Shown here piece by piece: positions 59,658 through 64,000 of a stretch of 64,000 nucleotides of DNA; the first letter of the stretch is position 1, and each line of letters begins with the position of its first letter. The notes beneath the pieces were generated by a model. That model was not told where the DNA came from. It worked only from the letters and a program-made list of their open reading frames with translations, and did no database searches. The position numbers were made by a program, and so were the translations under genes. Source of the stretch: Novosphingobium resinovorum (lineage in GTDB: Bacteria > Pseudomonadota > Alphaproteobacteria > Sphingomonadales > Sphingomonadaceae). The DNA lies in assembly GCF_001742225.1 (NCBI RefSeq), contig NZ_CP017075.1, positions 2,728,001 to 2,792,000 of the forward strand, read 5' to 3'.

Positions 59658-60716
59658 TCAGCTGACCGCCGGCTCCAGCAGCCGCAGGGTTCCCGCATCG
59701 GCGTCGATCTCGGCCATGGCGCCTTCGGGCACGCTGATCTGGCCGCCGACGTGACCGATCATCAGCCCCTGAAACGCGGGTACGCCGAGCGACGCGAATC
59801 GCTGGTCGAGCACTTCGTAGACGGTGAAGTTGGAGAACCCGCCGTCAGGGTTCTCGCAATGGGTGCATTGTCCGAAGACCACGCCTGCCAGCCGCTCCAG
59901 CAGCCCGGCCAGCGCCAGTTGGGTCAGCATCCGGTCGATGCGATACTCCGCCTCGTTGGTCTCTTCCAGAAACAGGATCGCGCCGTCAAAGTCAGGTAGA
60001 TAGGCCGTCCCCACCAGAGCGCTGAGTACCGCGAGATTGCCGCCGATCAGCCTCCCCCGCGCCTTGCCGCCCCGGAAGGTCCTAACCGCCGGTCCCCGTC
60101 CGCCGAGGTTCGGCCCGGCGTAGCTTGGCACCGCATAAGTCGGCATCGCCCCCTCGAAAGCCAGTTGGCGGAACGACTCCCAAGACGCGGGCGGCCACGA
60201 AGTCGCGGCGGTGGGGCCATGGATCGAGACCACTCCGGCCCGCGCCAGAGCGAGGCACAGCGCGGTATTGTCGCTGAAACCGGTGAACAGCTTGGGGCTC
60301 TTGCGGATCGCCGCGAAGTCCAGCAGCGGCAGCAGCCGCGCCGAGCCCCAACCGCCGCGCACCGCCATGATCGCGCGCACGCCCTCGTCCGCGAACATCA
60401 CCTTGAGATCGCCCGCGCGCGCCGCGTCGGACCCCGCAAGATAACCGTCGCGCGCGGTCAGGTGCGGGGCGAAGCGCGGCTCCAGCCCCATCGCCCGCAC
60501 CGTCGCACCGATCTCGTCGAGGCCGAAGCGGTCGGCCACGAACCCTGCCGGAGCGACCAGCCCGAGCACGTCGCCGTTGCGCAGGCGCGGCGGGCGCACC
60601 ATATCACGGGCCTGAGCAGGTGGAGCCGCCAGCGCCCGTAATGCAGGAAGAGCGAGAGCCCCGCCTCCGATTCCCATGAGGGCTGCGCGCCGCGTGAAGG
60701 CCGATCCGTTCATCAT
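59658..60716 (-). CDS. LD-carboxypeptidase (S66), murein tetrapeptide type
   Basis: A 352-residue exported hydrolase with a Tat-like signal (TRRAALMGIGGGALALPALRALA). S66 triad: nucleophile in FTGFSDNTALCLA (Ser), Glu in FLEETNEAEYR, His in MIGHVGGQISVPEG. GVRAIMAVRGGWGSARLLP is the S66 signature before them. It removes the terminal D-Ala from murein tetrapeptides in recycling or remodelling; other S66 members act on microcin or peptide toxins. Confidence 0.92.
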   Translation of the reverse strand: MMNGSAFTRRAALMGIGGGALALPALRALAAPPAQARDMVRPPRLRNGDVLGLVAPAGFVADRFGLDEIGATVRAMGLEPRFAPHLTARDGYLAGSDAARAGDLKVMFADEGVRAIMAVRGGWGSARLLPLLDFAAIRKSPKLFTGFSDNTALCLALARAGVVSIHGPTAATSWPPASWESFRQLAFEGAMPTYAVPSYAGPNLGGRGPAVRTFRGGKARGRLIGGNLAVLSALVGTAYLPDFDGAILFLEETNEAEYRIDRMLTQLALAGLLERLAGVVFGQCTHCENPDGGFSNFTVYEVLDQRFASLGVPAFQGLMIGHVGGQISVPEGAMAEIDADAGTLRLLEPAVS

Positions 60717-60808
60717 GCCCGCAGCCTAGTTCCTGTACGAATGCGTGCAACAGTGCGCACACATATCCGTTCTCGACGCGCGCCCCGCGTCATGCCTAAG
60801 ATGAGCCA

Positions 60809-61684
60809 ATGACTGAAAAAGAAGACAAAGACCTCACCGAACGCCGTTTCTACAAGGCCGAGCAGGAAGCCGGTTTCGCCGAGCAGCAGGCCGACACCAT
60901 TCAGACCGGCCACCCCGCATATCAGCTGGCCTTCCGCGACACCGACTTCCTTTTGCGCGACGAACTGCGCCCGGTGCGCTTCCAGCTCGAACTGCTCAAG
61001 CCCGAGATGCTGCTTGAGGAAGCCAACATCGGTTCGACGCTGGTGATGTACGGCTCCGCCCGCATCCCCTCGCCCGACAAGGCCGATGCGGTGCGCACCG
61101 CTGCCGTCACCGACGAGCAGAAGAAGGTCGCCGACCGCCTTGCCGATAAGGCCAAGTATTACGAGGAAGCCCGCAAGCTCGCCCGCCTCGCCAGCCAGTG
61201 CGCCATCGTCGAGAAGGGCATGCGCCAGTTCGTGGTCTGCTCGGGCGGCGGTCCCTCGATCATGGAAGCGGCCAATCGCGGCGCGGCGGAAGTGGGCGCG
61301 GAATCGCTGGGCCTCAACATCGTGCTGCCGCACGAGCAGGCGCCCAACCGCTACGTGACCCCGCGCCTCTCGTTCCAGTTCCACTACTTCGCGCTGCGCA
61401 AGATGCACTTCCTGCTGCGTGCTCGCGCAGTGGCCGTGTTCCCCGGCGGTTTTGGCACTTTCGACGAGTTCTTCGAACTGCTGACGCTGATCCAGACCGG
61501 CAAGATGAAGCCGATCCCGATCCTGCTCTACGGCCGCGAATTCTGGGAACGGGTCGTCAACTTCGAGGCGTTGGCCGAGGAGGGAGTCATCAACGCCAAG
61601 GATCTCTCGCTGTTCCGCTGGTGCGAGACCGCCGAGGAAGGCTGGGGCCACGTCCAGCAGTTCTACGATCTCGACTGCGGATGA
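60809..61684 (+). CDS. LOG-family protein (TIGR00730-like)
   Basis: A 291-residue Rossmann protein with an N-terminal extension (about 80 residues) followed by STLVMYGSARIPSPDKAD, FVVCSGGGPSIMEAANRGAAEVG and AVAVFPGGFGTFDEFFELLTLIQTGK, the PGGxGTxxE active site of LOG cytokinin nucleoside 5'-monophosphate phosphoribohydrolases. It is longer than plant LOG and YgdH-like in part. Enzyme activity on AMP is probable. It is a single gene, 92 bp from the divergent carboxypeptidase. Confidence 0.9.
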   Translation: MTEKEDKDLTERRFYKAEQEAGFAEQQADTIQTGHPAYQLAFRDTDFLLRDELRPVRFQLELLKPEMLLEEANIGSTLVMYGSARIPSPDKADAVRTAAVTDEQKKVADRLADKAKYYEEARKLARLASQCAIVEKGMRQFVVCSGGGPSIMEAANRGAAEVGAESLGLNIVLPHEQAPNRYVTPRLSFQFHYFALRKMHFLLRARAVAVFPGGFGTFDEFFELLTLIQTGKMKPIPILLYGREFWERVVNFEALAEEGVINAKDLSLFRWCETAEEGWGHVQQFYDLDCG

Positions 61685-61792
61685 TGGTCGTTCGAAAAAT
61701 CCGAACACAATAAGCGAACTTATCCGAGTGCCTTGAACGGGCGATTCGGTGCATCTGCGTGTTCACACCGAGCCCCCCGCAGGACACGCACC

Positions 61793-61957
61793 ATGAGCCA
61801 GATCATCGAACCCCTGAACGACCGCGCCCGTGCTTTCGCGGACTATGCCCAGCCCGTGATCGTGGCGCTCAGCACCGCCGGTCTTACCGGCGGTGCGATG
61901 GCGGCGGTTGGCCTGCTGGCGGATACCGCGCTGCGCCGCCGTTCGCGGCTGAATTGA
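61793..61957 (+). CDS. Small hypothetical protein
   Basis: A 54-residue protein, MSQIIEPLNDRARAFADYAQPVIVALSTAGLTGGAMAAVG... with one hydrophobic helix. Codon use is typical of the window. It starts 108 bp after the LOG-family gene, and a family B repeat follows. Unknown family. Confidence 0.5.
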   Translation: MSQIIEPLNDRARAFADYAQPVIVALSTAGLTGGAMAAVGLLADTALRRRSRLN

Positions 61958-61967
61958 AGAAGAAGGA

Positions 61968-62083
61968 CCCACCCCCGGCCCCTCCGCGCAAGCGGGAGGG
62001 GAGAAGGAGATGCCATCACCCTCCCGCTTGCGGGAGGGCCGGAAGGCTTGAGAGCGCAGCGAACTAGCCGGACGGGGTGGGCC
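61968..62083. repeat. Palindromic intergenic repeat, family B copy 3
   Basis: A 116-bp copy with both CCCTCCCGC...GCGGGAGGG type hairpins. The stretch GGCTTGAGAGCGCAGCGAACTAGCCGGACGGGG replaces the GGCTTGGCCCGCAGGGCCTAGCC of B1, keeping CTAGCCGGACGGGGTGGGCC at the end. Confidence 0.88.
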
Positions 62084-62102
62084 TTGCCCCCCCAAGCCAA
62101 GA

Positions 62103-62852
62103 TCACCGAACCGCGTGGTGCCCCATCGGCCCGTGCCCCTCACCGAAGCCCGGCGCCGCCAGCAGCGCCGCGCGCACGAAGTCCCGTGCATCCTCGATCG
62201 CCTCGACCAGCGGAGCGCCCTGCCCCAGGAACGTCGCGATGGCACTCGACAGAGTGCAGCCGGTACCGTGGGTATGGCGGGTATCGACGCGCGGCGCGGT
62301 CCAGACCACCGGCTCCTGGCCCGGCAGGACCAGCCGATCCTCCACCACCTCGCCCGGCGCGTCGCCGCCCTTGGCGATATAGGCGATGCCCTTTGCCGCG
62401 AGAGCCGCGTCACCGCCCAGCGCGGCGAGTTCGTCGAAGTTGGGCGTGGTCAGGCAGGCGAGCCCCATGAGCCGCTCGAACGCCGCGATCGTCGCCGCAT
62501 CCGCCAGCACCGAACCGGCGGTCGAGACCATGACCGGATCGAAGATCACCGGCACGCCCAGCCCGTCCAGCCGGTCGGCGACGACACCGGCGATCTCGGC
62601 GCTACCGAGCATACCGATCTTCACCGCATCGACGCCGATGTCGCTGACGCAGGCATCGATCTGCGCGGCGACCATCTGCGCCGACAGAGTCGTAACATCG
62701 GTGACGCCCTTGGTGTTCTGCGCGGTGATCGCGGTGATCGCGGTCATGGCATAGCCGCCGAGCAGGGTGATCGTCTTGATGTCGGCCTGGATGCCGGCAC
62801 CGCCGGAACTGTCCGACCCGGCGATGGAAAGAATGCGAGGAGCCTGGTTCAT
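62103..62852 (-). CDS. thiD: Hydroxymethylpyrimidine/phosphomethylpyrimidine kinase
   Basis: A 249-residue ribokinase-fold enzyme that phosphorylates HMP and HMP-P for thiamine synthesis. ILSIAGSDSSGGAGIQADIKTI is the family N-terminal motif, VIFDPVMVST the substrate loop, and DTRHTHGTGCTLSSAIA the C-terminal catalytic loop (the GTGC anion hole with Asp ahead). Starts at 62852, 41 bp after the DUF1272 gene. Confidence 0.96.
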   Translation of the reverse strand: MNQAPRILSIAGSDSSGGAGIQADIKTITLLGGYAMTAITAITAQNTKGVTDVTTLSAQMVAAQIDACVSDIGVDAVKIGMLGSAEIAGVVADRLDGLGVPVIFDPVMVSTAGSVLADAATIAAFERLMGLACLTTPNFDELAALGGDAALAAKGIAYIAKGGDAPGEVVEDRLVLPGQEPVVWTAPRVDTRHTHGTGCTLSSAIATFLGQGAPLVEAIEDARDFVRAALLAAPGFGEGHGPMGHHAVR

Positions 62853-62893
62853 GGCCGCGTTCCTTACCCGCTCAACGCACCCCGAGTCGAGTA

Positions 62894-63121
62894 TCAGCCC
62901 TGATAGTGCCGCACTTTCGACGGCGGCGCGGAATCGTGGTGTCGCTTCGCCCGCGTCGGTCGGTCGACGATTTCGCCGCCGCAGTTGGGGCACATGTCGT
63001 CCAGCGCATCGGCACATTCGGCGCAATAGGTGCACTCGAACGAGCAGATGAACGCGCCGGGGGCCTCGGCGGGGAGGTCGGTGCCGCAGCGTTCGCAATC
63101 AGGGCGCATTTCCAGGGGCAT
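62894..63121 (-). CDS. DUF1272 zinc-ribbon-like protein
   Basis: A 75-residue protein with three pairs of Cys (CERCGTDL, CSFECTYCAECADAL, CPNCGGEI) making a double zinc ribbon, typical of DUF1272 (start MRPDCERCGTDLPAEA). A longer start at 63121 (MPLEMRPD) is used because it overlaps the glmM stop (TGATG). Role unknown. Confidence 0.85.
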   Translation of the reverse strand: MPLEMRPDCERCGTDLPAEAPGAFICSFECTYCAECADALDDMCPNCGGEIVDRPTRAKRHHDSAPPSKVRHYQG

Positions 63122-64000
63122 CAGGCGGCGGCCTTTTCAACGGCATGGCAGATCGAGGCGACGGCGGCCTCCACTTCGCCCGCGTCGTCGCCTTCGGCCA
63201 TGACGCGGATCACCGGCTCAGTGCCGGAAGGACGGATCACGAGGCGGCCGCGCCCGTCGAGCGAGGCCTCGGCATCGGCGATGGCCGCCTTGACGCTGGC
63301 GGCCTCCAGCGGCTTGCCGCCGCCGAAGCGCACGTTGCGCAGCAGTTGCGGGACGGGATCGAATAGATGCAGCAGTTCGCTCGCGCGCTTGCCCGACTGG
63401 ACGAGCGCCGAGAGCACCTGCAGCGCCGCGACGGTGCCATCGCCGGTAGTGGCATGGTCGAGCAGGATCATGTGACCCGACTGTTCACCCCCGACATTGA
63501 ACCCGCCTGTGCGCATGCGCTCCAGCACATGGCGGTCGCCGACAGCAGTACGCTCCAGCGACAGGCCCCGCCCGCCAAGATAGCGCTCAAGCCCAAGGTT
63601 CGACATGACCGTCGCCACCACGCCGCCGCCGCGCAGTTCCCCGCGCGCGGCCAGCTGGCTGCCGATCAGCGCCATGATCTGATCGCCGTCTACCGTCTGG
63701 CCCTTCTCGTCCACGACGATCAGCCGGTCCGCATCACCGTCCAGCGCAATGCCGATGTCGGCGCCGGAGGACACCACCGTTTCCTGCAGCAGTTCGACAT
63801 GGGTAGAACCGCAGCGCTCGTTGATGTTCTTGCCATTGGGGGTGACGCCAACCGCGACGATCTCGGCGCCCAGTTCCCAGAAGGCGGATGGAGCGACCTG
63901 ATAGGCCGCGCCATTGGCGCAATCGACCGCGATCTTGAGCCCGTCGAGCCGGACAGTGCTGGGCAGCGAGGCCTTCACCGCGTGGATATAACGCCCGCGC
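63121..64000 (-). CDS. glmM: Phosphoglucosamine mutase (partial, C-terminal part)
   Basis: Makes glucosamine-1-phosphate for peptidoglycan and lipopolysaccharide. The window holds 292 residues of the 3' part. It begins [14 protein letters not shown], then the metal loop [17 protein letters not shown], the sugar-binding [19 protein letters not shown] and the C-terminal phosphate-binding [12 protein letters not shown]. The catalytic Ser is beyond the window edge. The stop overlaps the DUF1272 gene by one base, so glmM, DUF1272 and thiD look like an operon. Confidence 0.95.
   Translation of the reverse strand, partial: RGRYIHAVKASLPSTVRLDGLKIAVDCANGAAYQVAPSAFWELGAEIVAVGVTPNGKNINERCGSTHVELLQETVVSSGADIGIALDGDADRLIVVDEKGQTVDGDQIMALIGSQLAARGELRGGGVVATVMSNLGLERYLGGRGLSLERTAVGDRHVLERMRTGGFNVGGEQSGHMILLDHATTGDGTVAALQVLSALVQSGKRASELLHLFDPVPQLLRNVRFGGGKPLEAASVKAAIADAEASLDGRGRLVIRPSGTEPVIRVMAEGDDAGEVEAAVASICHAVEKAAA

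Noticed and set aside
1..64000. Prophage, integrative element, transposase, tRNA or rRNA genes
   Set aside because: None recognised; the only mobile-looking sequences are the short palindromic repeats.

Overview
The window is about 64 kb of GC-rich chromosome from an aerobic alphaproteobacterium. The best match is a sphingomonad of the Novosphingobium/Sphingobium kind. The inference rests on gene content (cbb3 and bo3-type oxidases with RegBA and an Fnr/FixK regulator, a TonB-dependent receptor, a bcsAB-fusion cellulose operon, thrS, glnE, thiD, glmM) and on several families of short palindromic intergenic repeats of the type common in that order. No phage, integrase, transposase, CRISPR array, rRNA or tRNA was seen. 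The genes look like resident chromosome.

Layout. 1-1998 (-): three-gene unit (alpha/beta hydrolase, TPR protein, luciferase-like monooxygenase cut by the window edge). 2246-3583 (+): membrane glycosyltransferase. 3735-4707 (-): membrane protein, small HTH regulator and small membrane protein, with a palindrome upstream. 5112-7780 (+): thrS and a spermidine-synthase-like gene. 8013-9388 (-): bestrophin-like channel and two small membrane proteins. 9759-12463 (-): M28 peptidase and agmatine deiminase. 12692-17598 (+): glnE, bcp, a DUF455 ferritin-like gene and an M23 peptidase. 17689-18172: a candidate small RNA (-) and a PilZ gene (+) separated by a palindromic Fnr-type box.

18275-38042 is a respiration island. 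On the minus strand lie ccoNOPQ, ccoG, fixH, ccoI, ccoS, a Cys-rich small gene and hemN (cbb3 oxidase, its maturation, and anaerobic haem synthesis). Next come ompW (+), gtrA and an Fnr with the four cysteines needed for an oxygen-labile cluster. Then comes a tightly overlapped run cyoABCD-surf1-regB-regA (bo3-type ubiquinol oxidase plus a redox two-component system). Four TTGNN-N4-(A/G)TCAA boxes precede ccoN, hemN, ompW and the sRNA/PilZ pair, so the island probably carries its own oxygen-response circuit.

38043-48185: an MHS-family transporter, a second MFS carrier, an S1/P1-type nuclease, a YdcF-like protein, a TonB receptor, a ROK regulator and another MHS transporter. A dyad in front of the receptor is a candidate ROK operator. 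48331-58932 (-): six-gene cellulose operon (BcsR-like, BcsQ, BcsA-BcsB fusion, BcsC, BcsD, BcsZ) with a divergent PilZ gene. 59658-64000: LD-carboxypeptidase, LOG-family protein, a small ORF, thiD, DUF1272 and the 3' part of glmM.

Five palindromic repeat families (here A to E) fill many intergenic gaps. One copy lies in frame inside fixH and two copies are nested in other families. The least described items are the sRNA candidate at 17689-17800, the small Cys-rich gene at 19620-19838 and the promoter-operator-terminator unit at 28883-29334.
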